A DNA stretch of 64,000 bases from Raphanus sativus (Eukaryota; Streptophyta; Magnoliopsida; Brassicales; Brassicaceae): contig NC_079515.1 of assembly GCF_000801105.2 (NCBI RefSeq), positions 32,015,407 through 32,079,406 of the forward strand, read 5' to 3'. This document shows positions 24,166 to 36,402 of the stretch, one piece after another. Numbering within the stretch: the first letter of the stretch is position 1; the number at the start of each line of letters is the position of its first letter. Position numbers and translations under genes: made by a program. The notes beneath the pieces were generated by a model. The model did no database searches, had not been told where the DNA came from, and was given only the letters and a program-made list of their open reading frames with translations.

Positions 24166-24928
24166 GCTTCACCAGTCTTCTATTGGTCTTTTACACGGGT
24201 TTGTTGTACTTGTGTTGAAGACTTTTAGTTTTTTTGTCTGGCTCCTTTGACGTGCTAGAAAGTTCAGACGTCTTGCAACTCAAGTTCGGTCAAGTCGGGT
24301 TCATCTTCTTGAAGCTGCTTGTTGGGACAAGGCTCGATATGTTCCAACTCTGGATTCGAGTTTGGTTCTTTAAACTTGATTTGGATGTCTTCATCAAAGT
24401 GTTTGAGCATATGACTAGTGGGTCACCGCCTGAACCGTAAGTCCTGGCTAAATGGATGAACTAGGATTCAAAGTAGACAAGTATCTGCTGAGCAAAAGAG
24501 ATAATGAAATTGGGAAGCTTGTGATCTACGTTATTTAAAAACCATAATAACTTGTCTATCACGGAATGCAAATGAAAAAAAAACAGATCAGCCATGGATC
24601 TGGAACTGCTATAATTAGATTTCTTACGCGGAAAGGCCAACCATTTTGTACCTCTGAAAGATTCTAATTTTATAGGACATTAAAAGAGAGAAGGCAATAG
24701 AATATTCTACCGTGTCTGAAACGCTTCCAATTCAAAGGAAGCTTTCAAAAACAATCCTAATTATCTGTTTATTATTTTTTAAATCTCTTTCTTCTTATTC
24801 AGTTTCTACATTATAAAACTGCATCGTGGGTCAGAACCTCTAAACAAAATCATCAACTCATCTAAGAAGAAAGAAAAGGTTTTATATTTCTCTAAGAGAT
24901 TTAAGATTGTTAACTTTCTTGATCCAAA
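24166..24928. other. Upstream region of the NOI gene
   Basis: Contains a TATA box for the NOI gene (TATAAAA, 24812-24818, 111 bp before the ATG). It also contains a short acidic minus-strand open frame (about 24,258-24,407, rich in Glu, Asp and Pro) that I could not relate to any family. Confidence 0.4.
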
Positions 24929-25138
24929 ATGGCATCAAACGACGCTGGAAGGCCTTTGCCAAAATTTGGGGATTGGGATGTGAATGATCCGGCAACGGCG
25001 GATGGATACACGGTTATATTCAGCAAAGCTGGTGAAGATAAAAAGACTGGACGGAGTTCGACCAAGACCAATTCTCAAAGGAAACAAGACGGTGATAAAC
25101 CAGCGGTCAAGAAATGGCTCTGTTTTACCTTTTCTTGA
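24929..25138 (+). CDS. NOI/RIN4-like small protein
   Basis: A 69-aa single-exon protein made of one NOI (nitrate-induced) domain. PLPKFGDWDVNDPATADGYTVIFSKA is the core that contains the AvrRpt2 cleavage-type PxFGxW motif of RIN4, read here as PKFGDW at residues 11-16. This is followed by a Lys-rich linker and the C-terminal WLCFTFS, where the Cys is the expected palmitoylation site for plasma-membrane attachment. Short NOI proteins are linked to exocyst/secretory and immune signalling at the plasma membrane, but their precise roles are poorly known. The usual NOI tail has two or more cysteines; only one is present here. Gene order suggests the At2g17660 orthologue. Confidence 0.88.
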   Translation: MASNDAGRPLPKFGDWDVNDPATADGYTVIFSKAGEDKKTGRSSTKTNSQRKQDGDKPAVKKWLCFTFS

Positions 25139-25614
25139 TTTTGTGTTAAATTCTAATCCTAAGAGAGAGTTTAGCTTTGAGCCTAATGAGCCTTTGAGAA
25201 CTTTTAGTCATTCTAACACAAAAGATTCTGCCTTTTTGTTTTCTTATGATCTATATTCATGCATTGGGTAATAATATGCATAGAATCAACAAAACTTGTA
25301 GTTCTTGAAATGTGATTAAAGAATGAAAACATTTATAAAATGATAATGTTGAATCAGGATAGTTGATTTTGAGGTGAACACCAAGCTATTGAACATCTTT
25401 GTTTAGATTGACAAAAAATATGTTCTTCTTCCTTACAGTCTCCATGAAATCTCTTCAACAAGTTGTGCTACTAAGATTATGCATCCATAAAAAGTTAAGA
25501 ACATTATGCATCCATAAGAAGTTAAGAACTTCTATTCAATATATATGAGAGAAGAAAAGATGCAACACTGATTTATCGTAAACATACAACTTAAAATATA
25601 CCCTCATATCATTT
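25139..25614. other. Convergent intergenic region
   Basis: 3' UTRs of the NOI gene (plus) and the DUF1990 gene (minus). A 20-bp phrase (ATTATGCATCCATAA-AAGTTAAGAAC type) is tandemly repeated near 25,476-25,530. No gene. Confidence 0.4.
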
Positions 25615-26424
25615 TCAAGATGAAGAAGAAGCAGTAAGATGTTTAAGGACAGCATCAGAAGAATGATGAGCAAAGTGCTTCTGCCTGAGCTTGACATAAG
25701 GATAACCAAGGAAGGACAAGAAATGAGCTGGCTTTGACAAGGACGTTATCTCATACCACACTTTACCATCTCCATCCAGCTCAATCGAGAACCGCTCTTC
25801 TCCAGCTAGTAAATGTCCCTCGAGAGTGCCGCATCCGTAACCGAAATGCGCGGGGCCTTTCCTAGACTTCTTTCTTTCGTCCACGTAAGCCACTTGAAGA
25901 GGAAGCATCACCCACGGAAGAACTTCTTTCACACATACGCACAACTTCTTACCGGTTTCAACCGGAGTTTTAGGATCAACAAATGCCCAATCCATACCAA
26001 TGTGCCTGCAATTTTTTTTGTCAAATTTGAAAAAATCAATGAGATAGAAGAAAATAAAAGATTTATTTAAAAGAAGAAAAAAAACAGTACTTCCAGTTCT
26101 GAAGAGCTTGTTTCCCCTTGTCGTAACTCTCTTTACCAGAACCCACTAAGACACGAGAGTGATTGATGAAGAACCCATCTTTGTTGACTTCTGAATCTTC
26201 TTTTAGTTTAGATGCTGTTCTAGACGAAGCTCCTCTGTACTTGCTGTCGTAATTGAACGTTCCTGATCTGGATTTTGGAAATCACAACACAACATTTATA
26301 TATTATATACTCAAAAGAGAGTTTTTTTTTTGGTTGCAAAAGTTGTGAATTTTGGATGATCTTACTTGTTGATAACTTGTTGTTGTTGCTCGGTAGATGG
26401 ACGGCCCCAGCTCAAGAACACCAT
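25615..26424 (-). CDS. DUF1990-family protein
   Basis: Three exons (26424-26366, 26267-26091, 26005-25615) join in frame into 208 aa. It starts MVFLSWGRPSTEQQQQVIN and continues SGTFNYDSKYRGAS, RVLVGSGKESYDKGKQALQNW, HIGMDWAFVDPKTPVETGKKLCV and GYGCGTLEGHLLAGEERFSIE, ending in a Ser-rich tail. This is the DUF1990 fold (UPF0548). Some members are START-like, but the molecular function is unknown. There is no transit peptide or membrane segment. The length agrees with Arabidopsis At2g17695, whose position in the gene order also matches. The acceptor of exon 2 is the first AG of an AGATCAG pair, chosen because only it keeps the frame. Confidence 0.85.
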
Positions 26425-27351
26425 CTCTTCCCCACTCGAATTGAATCAGACCCACAAACAATCACCACCAGATAGATTAGATAAATAACACTGTAAATAG
26501 CCAGAACCAGTTGTTTTTTTTTTTTTTGAAATTTTAATTTAAAAAATCGAAAATTTGAGATATTTCGAATTTGGAAGTGAGATCAGAGACGTGAAGAGAG
26601 GAGAGACTGTACGCTTCACAATTCAGAGGCGTGTTTTTATTTTTAAATCCCATCTTGTTCGGTTTGTCCTTTGTTCCTCATCATGAGTTTCGGGTTTAGG
26701 ATTATGCCGTTTCTTTGCATAGCGAACGGCACGGTGTTTGATGATGAATTTGTAAATAAGTTTTAACTGCTATGATCATTAAGCTTCATCGTTTTTGAGA
26801 ACACTTCCAGATTCGAAATGGTTGGAGCATAGCTGAAGTTACTAAACTAATGGAATAGTTGTCAGCTTTGCATCAAGTAGTTAAAAAAAAGTCATTACAT
26901 TACCCATCTCGTAGTGGGCACATAACAGGATGTGTGAGTGGAAACTATGCGATATCCAAAACGTCTGCTCATAAAAATACCATCTTTTGACTAGGTGAAG
27001 AAAATGATTAGTCAAATGAATACGCACCTTTTTTATAAGGAAAAAAAAGTGTAGAGTGTTTTCTAAGGTACAAAGGAACCATCAAAGAGCAATTAAAAGG
27101 AGAAAACACTCACTAAGGTCAAACTAGGGCCTTCTCCACTAGCCACACCCAAAGAAAGAAGAAAAACTGTACAATTCAAAATGCAAGAGAGTTATCAATC
27201 AAATTGATCAGAACTAGTAACGGGGCTTTTTGAGGGCTTGTAAGAAACCAAGACACTGCTTGTCTTTGCATGGGCTTCATCTCCAACCTGCTTGTTTTCA
27301 CCACCACATCCTGCTCTGTCGCCTCTCTAGGGTTTTTTTTTTTCACTCGGA
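26425..27351. other. Intergenic stretch, no gene seen
   Basis: Contains the upstream region of the DUF1990 gene (poly-T run near 26,513-26,527) and the 3' UTR of the kinase gene. No supported ORF. Confidence 0.4.
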
Positions 27352-27861
27352 TCATCCTACGTTTACCTCAATCATTATCTGTTGAAGCATTTCTATGATT
27401 TCCTCAAAGTCTGGTCTTTCTTTTGGGTCGTGCTGCCAGCATCTCTCTAGAAGTCCCTTCACTTTTGGGTGCGTCTTTGGAATCTTCGGTCTAAGCCCCT
27501 GAGAAGAAAACAAAAGAATTCAGTTTAGCCTCTGGAGGAAGAACCAACAAAAAAAAAAAAAAAAACTTGAATGCAACGATTCTTAAAATGCAAAATACCT
27601 TCTGAACAACACCAACAGCAGCTTGTAGTGGAGTCAAGTAAGCATATGGGATCTGTTTCCATTTACAAATACACGTCAGTATCTTTCACTTGGCATAAAC
27701 AATTCAAAGCAGAGAATGATATAGCGGACTCTTACATCACCAGTCAAAAGTTCCCATAGCACTATCGCATAGCTGAACACATCAGCTTTGTGACTGTAAG
27801 GTTTGTGTTCGATAACCTGGATTTCACAATTATATTGTCAAAGTAAGCAAGTGATAGATTA

Positions 27862-27899
<38 letters not shown>

Positions 27900-30485
27900 C
27901 GCACGTTAGACTGATGCAATAAGGTTTCATACATTTTCACACTGAACATCTTAACGTCAGATCATTACCTCTGGAGCCATCCATCGATACGTCCCTGTTT
28001 CAGCTGTCATGACCCCTGATTCAATCTGTACTCTGGCAACCCCAAAATCAGCAACCTTGACAAGCTGCTCAAAATTATCCAAATATCAGAACAGGGTAAT
28101 GAAAAGGGTATATATCAAAATGGATGATTTTAAGGAGATTTGTTGACCAGAGTAGCAAATCTTACTCCATGTTCATCCATAAGAAGATTTGCAGTCTTAA
28201 GGTCCCTGTGAATGATATTGTTCTGATGCAGATAGCACATCCCTTTTGCAACATCGAGTGCAACTTTAAGCAGAGTCTGAAGTTTGAAAGCGCATTTCTG
28301 TTTGTGCAGAAAATCATAAATGCTCCCCCGAGACATAAACTCTGTCACAAACATAAAACTAGTCAACTTGGATGACATGTCTTTGTGAATTACTACTCAA
28401 AACTCACATCTACTAATAAGATCTTACCAGTCACAATACAGAGGGTCGGAGATCGTGTGCATGCACCCAAAAACTGAACAACGTTTTTATGTCGGACTTT
28501 CCTATAGAAAGTAAAAAAAATAATCAAGTCACATATTGTCACTGAGAACAATGAAAAGAAGTACATTGCACACCCACCTCATGATATAAACTTCTTGAGA
28601 AAATTCTCTAAGCATCTCTGTGTTTACACGCTCAGGCCTAAGAAATTTGATAGCAACTTCCTGACTGCAATAAGTGCCTTTATGCCTGGATTGCCATCAA
28701 AATAACATATTACTCTAACTTCTAAACAACAACAACCTACAGATTTGTATAAAACCAGCTTACAGGACAGTAAACTCACAGATCCCCATATGAACCAGAT
28801 GCGACTTTCTTTTCAATTTTGAGCTGTTTCAAGTCAATATCCCACTCGTCAGTTCCGTCCGTGGGTATTTCAATGCAGGCGGGTATCAGCTCGTCGCTTG
28901 ATTTGTCATGCTCAAAGAAAGCAATAGACTTCTGTCTTGAACCAGGTTGATCCTGTAGAAGACACACAGCGGCAAATATAGGCGAGCAACTGACCAACCG
29001 ATTGAAGCAAAACATATCAACAAGAAAAAAGGTACAGCGTCACACTGAGGTATAGCGTTGCAGCCTCCAAATTCAATTTGAGAACCAGCCCATTTTTTCT
29101 TATTTCATAAACATAAGAAATGTTAAGAACAATCTAAAGAGATATGGAAAATACCTTAAGCTTCAGTATCTCCTTGCTTAATGCATCTTTTAAACCATCT
29201 GTTTCCTGCAAATCCAAATATGCTTAAAGTTTAATAAACACCTTAGTGATAACTGATAACAAATAAAAGTTAGCATGATGCTCTAAAATCATACCTCTTG
29301 AGACCAACCATCAACAACAAAGACATCCAAAGAAAAGCCATCCGCAGTGGAGAAAGCATGAGCTTCCTGAATATTCAATCCAAGCTCACCAAGCAGGGAA
29401 GTCAGCTGAAACAGAAAAATGGATGAAATAACCAGACAAGTCTATATAACGAAGCATCATCTAAATAGTGGTGGTTAAAAGCAGCAGGAACCTGGCTAAG
29501 GAGCTTAGGCTTATCGATGGTTGAAAAGGTGATCTCATGCATCGGTCTGCAAAGTAGGAAGAAGCAAAACAAAGTCAAAAACATAATGAACGAAAGAGAA
29601 ACAAAATAAAAACAAGAAAATCTCACCGAGTAGCCAAGGTAGCATTAACAGCACTATCAACATCCTCAACAATTTTATTACCCAGAGTTATAGCCTCAAA
29701 ATTTGGAGAAGAGCCAAAAGTTGGAGGTGCAAGAACCCTTTAAAAAATCAATAAGAGAGAGAGAGAGATAAAAAGAGGTTGAAAATGGGGTTTAGGATCG
29801 ATCTCAGTTAGAGAGAAACCCTTTTTACCCCTGCCTGTTTGTGTGGCTAGAGCTTTGCGCATCTTCCTCCATCGCAGGGTCAGTGTCTACAGATATTCTG
29901 GGAGGAACCTGCAAGAAACAGGGCCACATAAACCAAATCACACACAAAAAAATATAGATATATATTATAGTGAGCTAAAAATGGAACTCAAAAGCTTTAA
30001 TATTATTATTACTTGTACACTACGAACTTCAAAGACAGGCCTTGTCGCAGGATCTTCAGCCAATCTCAACAACCTCTGATGCGTGAGAACATCTTCTGCC
30101 CTCTCAACTTTAACATCCAGAGCATATCTGGAAACAACGAACATACTCCATTCAATTGGGTCAGGACACGTGGTTAAGACAGAAAGGTTTATCACTTTTT
30201 GTCAAACCCTAAACTGATCAAATACTTTAAGAATCCAATTGATTACACAAAAAAAAAAACCTAATCAAAAATGTGGTACCGAGCAGGAAGGCGACTGAAA
30301 TGTTGCCAAAGCTGATCCTCGAAATCAGGAAGAGTAACTTCTTCGTAGTTAGATTCTTGGAGTCGCTGTAAGATTTCGCCGTAGACATCGAGCTTCATCC
30401 GGCAGTGTCTAGGATTTTCCTGGGACGGCGATGCCGCCACCACGGCTCTGCTTCCGCAGCTCTCCGACTCGTATGTGCTCGTCAT
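27352..30485 (-). CDS. STY8: ACT-domain dual-specificity protein kinase (STY8/17/46 type)
   Basis: Fifteen exons join in frame into 545 aa; high to low: 30485-30280, 30127-30013, 29908-29829, 29737-29627, 29546-29492, 29405-29295, 29205-29155, 28952-28780, 28685-28578, 28501-28428, 28341-28166, 28064-27969, 27816-27736, 27652-27599, 27498-27352. The N-terminal third is family-specific. An ACT domain (about residues 170-235, [17 protein letters not shown] to LDVFVVDGW) is followed by a Raf-like kinase: Gly loop SGSYGD (295-300), VAIKF with Lys314, [11 protein letters not shown] with Asp408, and DFG at 426-428. The C-terminus has WMAPE and [10 protein letters not shown]. In Arabidopsis the STY8, STY17 and STY46 kinases phosphorylate chloroplast transit peptides in the cytosol. 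Length matches STY8 (546 aa) and position matches At2g17700. A GA repeat (30602-30624) sits in the 5' flank, and another lies in an intron (27865-27895). Confidence 0.93.
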
Positions 30486-32578
30486 GTTACGAGATTCAGC
30501 AGCAACGGTAACTGTGTGAAGATTGAGAGAGGTACAGAACAGAGAGATTCTTGCTAATAAACGCGAAACAGGAAAGAGAAAAAAGGATAGAGATTAATTT
30601 AGAGAGAGAGAGAGTGAGTGAGTGAGGGAGAAACGTTACGGTGTGTTACACGTTGGAAATATCCACGTCATTAGGTGGAGACCACGTTGTGTGGGTCACA
30701 AGATTCCCCACTAGTCCTTTTTCTTCTTTTTTTTTTCTTCCCAATAGTGGATCACTGGATTGGATAGGATACTGGAGGATAGTGGTGTATTCTTTATTTT
30801 TAACAAGTAAAATCAACTTTAAAATGATGTCATTAGTGGAAAATACAGCTTGGTGGTGATGATGCCTTTATATGATTAGTTGATTATTATTATAATTCAA
30901 CTCCTGTATTTTATATTCAAAATTCATAATATGTAGATATTTTTCCAGATGTGTAAAAAACTTTTTTTTATAAGTGTCCTAATCGCTTCTCTTCTCTTCT
31001 TAAATAGATTAAAAGGTAGTTGGAATTAAATAGATTATGTTTACTTTTGCTATACCAACTATTCACTATCGTACTCAGTGGCTCTACTTAAAAAGCTAAA
31101 TCAACACTTTTTCGAACTGATTTAACATCCCAACTGATTCGAACCCAGTGTTTTGAATTTTCTCTTCAGACAGTTGTTAATGAAGTAAAATAGTGTCACT
31201 GTAGAATAATATAAACTAAAATGTATAGTAGTGCACACAAAAATAAAACTAAAATGTATAGTCCTCATTTTTCAGAGGGAAAATAGTTGAATATAGAAAT
31301 TAAACTGTAAAGCCTTTGAGTCGTGAGTACTATATACACGCCTAATCTAAATCTCTCTCAACAACTCATTTTCTTCGTCTTCCTAGTCCTAGAGTTGAAG
31401 ACACTGCCATGTACGGCGCTTTCGCTGGAGCTTGCAGTGGCATCCCCCTACTAAACAAAGAATTAAGTGACCAAATTCTTTTTCTTTTGGTGCAGAGGTG
31501 AGCGAGTGACCAAATTCTTACTCATTCATTGCCATTACTAATTACTACCCCAAATTAAAATATTGGCTATAATAATCATAATAACATCGCCAAAAACAAA
31601 ATTATGAAAGGCCCTAATATTTAAATTACGTTAAGCCCATTATCATCAGCCCCTGAGCCTAACTTAGCACCGGCAGAGATCTAAGTCAGTTCCGACGGCG
31701 CTGACCAAAGAAGCGCGCCTCTCGAAAAAATTCCGGACAGAGAAGAAAAAAACATGTATATAATAAAATTATCATCTTTTCCTCAGTAATCATCAGTTCT
31801 TGTTATGGCTATGCGTTTCTCTGCTGGGACTAGTTAACTATTAAAGTTGCATGTTAGGATGTTTATCGGGTCCTGTTTTCTTGGTTTTTAATTTTTGGAT
31901 TCAACTTTCAAAATTTCATTATTTTATATATATTTATACGGATCAGATTCATGTTTGGTTTGGATTAGACACGGATCATATATGAAACTCAAAATATCAT
32001 CCTACAAATTCTGTTTAGCTAATTTTACTGCTCAGATGGAATATATGTATCCGAGTTCACTCAGTTGCAAATACCATATCTACTTTTGTTTATTACCATC
32101 GGCTTTAAGCATAAGTGAAGAACAGAACAAGACCCAACAGTTGTTTAATGGAGTACGTCATGCTGAAAATGGCCTTTTGGTGATATTGATTGCGATGGCC
32201 ATTGTGATTCAACGGCTGGAGATGCCCTTAGGTGCTTCAAGACCATATATGCTTTTGCATTATCCATTACAACACCTAATTGCTTACTTTATTATTGAAT
32301 GAAGTTTAGAAGTTACAACCACCTGTCTTTTTCTTCTACAGTTTAGCTTAAAGCTTATAGTTTGTCTTGACGTACAAGATAATTGCAACAAGTTGGCAGA
32401 GTAGACGTAGACGTTCATTTAATTGTTTGGTAGACTCTTTAAGAATCTCAGGTGTATCTCTTTAGTTTGAAGGTTAGATTCAGAATCTGTTAGGTTCAGT
32501 AGCTTTTTTCTCCTCTTTGTGATCTTTGAGCTACTTGTGTTGTGCATATACTTAAAAGTGTTTTTTAGCTGTATAAAT
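30486..32578. other. Intergenic stretch, no supported gene
   Basis: The first 150 bp holds the kinase 5' flank with a (GA)n run and GTGA repeats. Around 31,320-31,500 is a coding-like island (ATGTACGGCGCTTTCGC...) that encodes only about 30 codons before a stop and may be a relic. The 135-aa ORF at 31895-32302 has no domain and poor coding character. The end is the leader of the next gene. Confidence 0.4.
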
Positions 32579-33358
32579 ATGAAGAAGCAGATTGTGGATG
32601 AGTCTGAGAATTTTTGTTTCAAGAAGCCACTGATGTCGCCTCCTTCTCCTCCACCGCTTCCTCCATCTCCAGGATATGGATCAAGAAAGATCGATGGAGA
32701 CAGCATAACCAATATACAGATCAAGAAGTTCTGGAGGCAGAAGCAGATCATTGAAGAGGAGCATCTTTTTGCTGCTATTAAGGCCGCAGCTCGTGTCAGA
32801 GCCCGTAATCTCTCTGTATGTCCTTTGGTTTTAACAATTCTTGTGCGTTCTTAATTCATTTAAGAAGGAAAGTGGATGTTTATTTTGTAGAAGTTTTATA
32901 TGATATCATGTTTTTAACTTGGGGAGATTCTTTAGATCAAACCAATGGATGAGTAGAGGTTCTAAGATCGATAGTTGTTGCAGGATGAGGACTACAAACG
33001 CTTTGAAGAAAGCTTGGACATGGAGGACCCGGAAATCGAAGTTCATGAGGGAATAAAAGACTGGTCTCTGTTTAGTTCTCATCCATATAATATTTGTCCT
33101 TAATCATATATCTTGAACCAGCCTAAAACAAGAACCACCTATGTCTTTTTCTCAGTTATTTAAAATGTCTTTTAACTTTGAATTTTTGACTGTTTATTAT
33201 CTATCAGGTGGATGAAGAGCAAGTACGCATACTTGAACCAGCCTGCTCTTGGATCTTCTGATTCACTGAAGAGAAAAAGTTTTTCGTCTTATGTACCAAA
33301 CTATTTCTCATTCAAGCCTTGCATTCCACTCTATGCAACGTCGCTCAATGTCTTTTAG
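32579..33358 (+). CDS. Small conserved plant protein of unknown function
   Basis: Three exons (32579-32815, 32984-33063, 33208-33358) join in frame into 155 aa. The N-terminus carries a proline run (MSPPSPPPLPPSPGYG). Next comes a charged, probably helical segment (IQIKKFWRQKQIIEEEHLFAAIKAAARVRARNLS) and an acidic one (DEDYKRFEESLDMEDPE). The C-terminus includes WWMKSKYAYLNQPAL and a Ser/Phe-rich end. No signal peptide, membrane segment or known catalytic motif is visible. Splice phases agree, and the position corresponds to At2g17710, annotated in Arabidopsis as an uncharacterised protein. I do not infer a function. In intron 2 a short phrase (CTTGAACCAGCCT, about 33,115) repeats the start of exon 3, which could confuse gene predictors. 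Confidence 0.75.
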
Positions 33359-34735
33359 ATAAGAGCAAAATCTCTTTCAAGATCAATTGCTTGTGTATAT
33401 GTCTACATATATGTGCGTGTTTGTGTCTATGTACATTCATTTGTTACTGTTTCCTTGTTAATGGATATGGACTTTGTTGTGTGGTTGTTGATTTGTAACT
33501 ATTGAATAAAATTCAATATTACTATGGAACATTAATTTCTTCTTGTTCCATAGATGATAAGGTTATTATACTTTGATGTTTATATTCTACCAATAAGAAA
33601 GATTCATTACATATCAGATGAACAATTAATCTCTATCCATATCTCAAATTGGGTATTTATTGAATTGTTTGTGTTTATTTTCTTGTTAATTGAAAGGTAT
33701 GTGAGCCAAAGTCCAACTAATGTTCTTATAGAACAGTACTGATTATCTAGTCTAGCCTTAATTTTTTTTAACCAGACCTAAGAAGACCTTATGTGTTGTA
33801 ATCTAGGAACAATATGTTTGATAAAAACAACTAACTGATCTTGATTATTAGAATAATATTAATACGTAAAATTTATTTGGTTTTGATGCAAAATAACATT
33901 TTAAGGTTATCTGAAAGGGAGTTATATTATCTTTTTGTTGATAAGAACTGGATTAGTGGTTTACTATTGACAACTAAGAACAGAGAAAACTATTGACTTA
34001 GAACATCATTATTGGTGGGACTTCATTTTGAGTCCTTAACATATTCTATTATTACTTTTATGTCAAGAGACAAATCTAAGGACAATCCAAAAATTATAGA
34101 TTATTGGTAGGATTTTACAAACAAACCTTATAGCATATCTCAGCCTCAATTCTTCATCAGTGTACAGAGCAGAACAAACACCATCCATAGCTCGAGTTCA
34201 CTCACCTTCAAAAGCAAGAAAATGAGATCAGCTACAGACAATATTTACAGACCATAATTAATTAGCCTACGGGTCTGACAAACACCATTCAAAATAAATC
34301 CGCTTATGACGTTTCTGTTAAAGGAAGAGGTTTGAGAATATCAATTAAGCATTGAGGCGTGAAAGCAACTTACCACATTGTTCAACCAATCTCTTGTTTC
34401 TGACTTTGCTTTCTCTTTTGGGTCCTATTAGACATGATGGAGACACAATCAGTAGCCTGACTACCAAAAAGAGGTTTAAGTAATATGTAAATCCACCCAA
34501 AGTAGCTCCCTCTGAGCCTGAAATTAGGGAATGGGAGATAGTTAATCTCCAGACTGAAATAAGTTGAAACTGTCATAAAAACAAAGTTTTCAAAGAGACA
34601 GTTAACTATGAGAACAAAGAGACAGTTAACTATGAGAAGATACTAATTGTAGATTACACTGTCGGAGCTTACCATAACTAAACATGAATTCCTATGAAAC
34701 CAATCTCGAGTATTAAACATTACCCACTAAAGAAA
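33359..34735. other. Intergenic stretch, no gene seen
   Basis: 3' UTR of the preceding gene, then AT-rich sequence. A perfect-looking tandem duplication of a 24-bp unit (AAAGAGACAGTTAACTATGA...) lies at 34592-34639, close to the left edge of the hAT-like element. No coding feature. Confidence 0.45.
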
Positions 34736-34743
34736 AGGTTGAC

Positions 34744-35572
34744 CTAGGTTGCACGGGTACGCCTCACGGGTGCCGTCTCGCGTACCGGGTTCGGCAGGGG
34801 GACGGGTACGTCTCGGGTACGCCTAGGAAACGTCCCCGACACATGTAAGGTGAACCCGGGACGGCATGGCTTAAGGGGGACGGGTTTGGTCAGAGATGGG
34901 AGACGTCTCAGAGACGTATCCGTTGATTTTTGTGTTAAGAAGAGTATTTCATTTTAATTTGTTTATTCTAGTAGTTCTGAAAATAAAATAAAAATTGATA
35001 GTCTCTTCCACTTCCACATTGCTCTCTTCCATTCTCCTACTTTTATGTCTTTCTCTTTTGACTCTCAACTATATCTCACGTAATGTTTTTTCTTCTTGTC
35101 TCCTTCTGTTTTTCTTTGTGTTTTTGTTGTTTTTGTTTGAATTATATTTCATATACAACTTTCAGATTTTTTTTCTCTCTGTGTTTCTGTATACGAATAT
35201 GTGATTTCATGTGTTTCAGTATACAACTTCTTGTGTCTTCTTAATTTCTTATCTTTAATGGTGTTTTATTTTGTGGTTTGTTTTGTGCTGATGTATGTTT
35301 AATTTTGAATATTATCGTTTGTATAACTGTTTATTTTAATATTGGTGGTATTATAACTAGTAGATGTTTAGCTTATTCTGTTGCTTTCTAAGTGTTTCTA
35401 AAACTGTAAGATCATATGTGAGAGATTTTAATACTGTGATTTATATGTAGTTTTACATTATATATATATATATATATATATATAACCGTTTCTATGCCCG
35501 TACCCGTATCTACAAATTTTAAGTTTGACGTTTCCCGTCCCCGCTCCCGTCCCAGTTTCCGGGGCTGCTTAG
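34744..35572. mobile_element. Non-autonomous hAT-like DNA transposon
   Basis: An 829-bp insertion is flanked by the 8-bp direct repeat AGGTTGAC (34736-34743 and 35573-35580), the target-duplication length of hAT elements. The ends begin CTAGGTTGC and, on the other strand, CTAAGCAGC: short imperfect terminal inverted repeats. Both subterminal regions are strikingly GC-rich in an AT-rich neighbourhood. They carry many copies of GGGTACG or GGGACGGG, in opposite orientations at the two ends, as expected of transposase-binding sites. The middle is T-rich with a (TA)n run (35461-35485). No transposase ORF, so it depends on an autonomous partner. Confidence 0.65.
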
Positions 35573-35580
35573 AGGTTGAC

Positions 35581-36402
35581 TATTCTCGTTTTTAGATAGT
35601 CAACTAAAGACTTGAAGATGTGACCAAATCATGTTTTGGTAATGTCGAACATGTTTATATCACATCTCACTTTATAGAGATAAACAAAAGACAACTTACA
35701 TTGAAAAACAAGAAATTTTGATTTACAAATCTGAACCAAGACTAAAAAATACTAAGGGATAGATCTATATGCTATTTTCCACTATTGACTTACCTTTGCT
35801 ACTAAGTTATAACTTTCAAAGCCTCTTTATTTGACATCTCCCAAAGTAAATCCTAACAATGTTTTTTATTCGTCAATTTGTGATCATAAAATGTGTCTTA
35901 TCGCCATTTACAATTAAAATAGTATGTATATTATATAATTCGCAATTAAAAAAATATTTTCTTTTCCAACCACTCCATTATTGTATGTTGGAAATGTAAG
36001 AAACTTATCCAGACAATGAGATCAAAGCCAAATAAAATAGAGGACAGTATAGTAATCGGCCTAAGTTTGACACACAGATGAACAAAACAAATTAGGGTGA
36101 AATCGAATTACACAAAAGTGTCGGAAACTAAACAATAAATAAAAGAAAAATAAAGGGATGAGTCGGAATATTAAAAGTCAAAGCCACCTTCTTACACACT
36201 GTGTGTATATCCAACAAGTACACGACAAAGAAGAAGAAAACAAACACGAAGAAGATAGTACATGATAATAATTGCTTATATATATATATATATTTATAAA
36301 AAAATAAGCTCCAATCACTAAAGCGCATTCTCTGTAACTTGGTCTTGTTCAATGTTAGTCATTTAGATCTTGAGAGAGAGAGGAAAATCAAAAGTCAAAC
36401 CA
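35581..36402. other. Upstream region of the prolyl hydroxylase gene
   Basis: AT-rich. A (TA)n run followed by TTTATAAA (about 36,276-36,300) lies about 110 bp upstream of the start codon and could serve as the core promoter. No gene. Confidence 0.4.

Noticed and set aside
24258..24407. Acidic minus-strand ORF of about 49 codons near the NOI promoter
   Set aside because: Too short, preceded by a stop in frame, and no family match; possibly a relic but not supportable.
31895..32302. 135-aa ORF upstream of the At2g17710-like gene
   Set aside because: Low-quality composition, no recognisable motif, and it lies in sequence with intergenic character.
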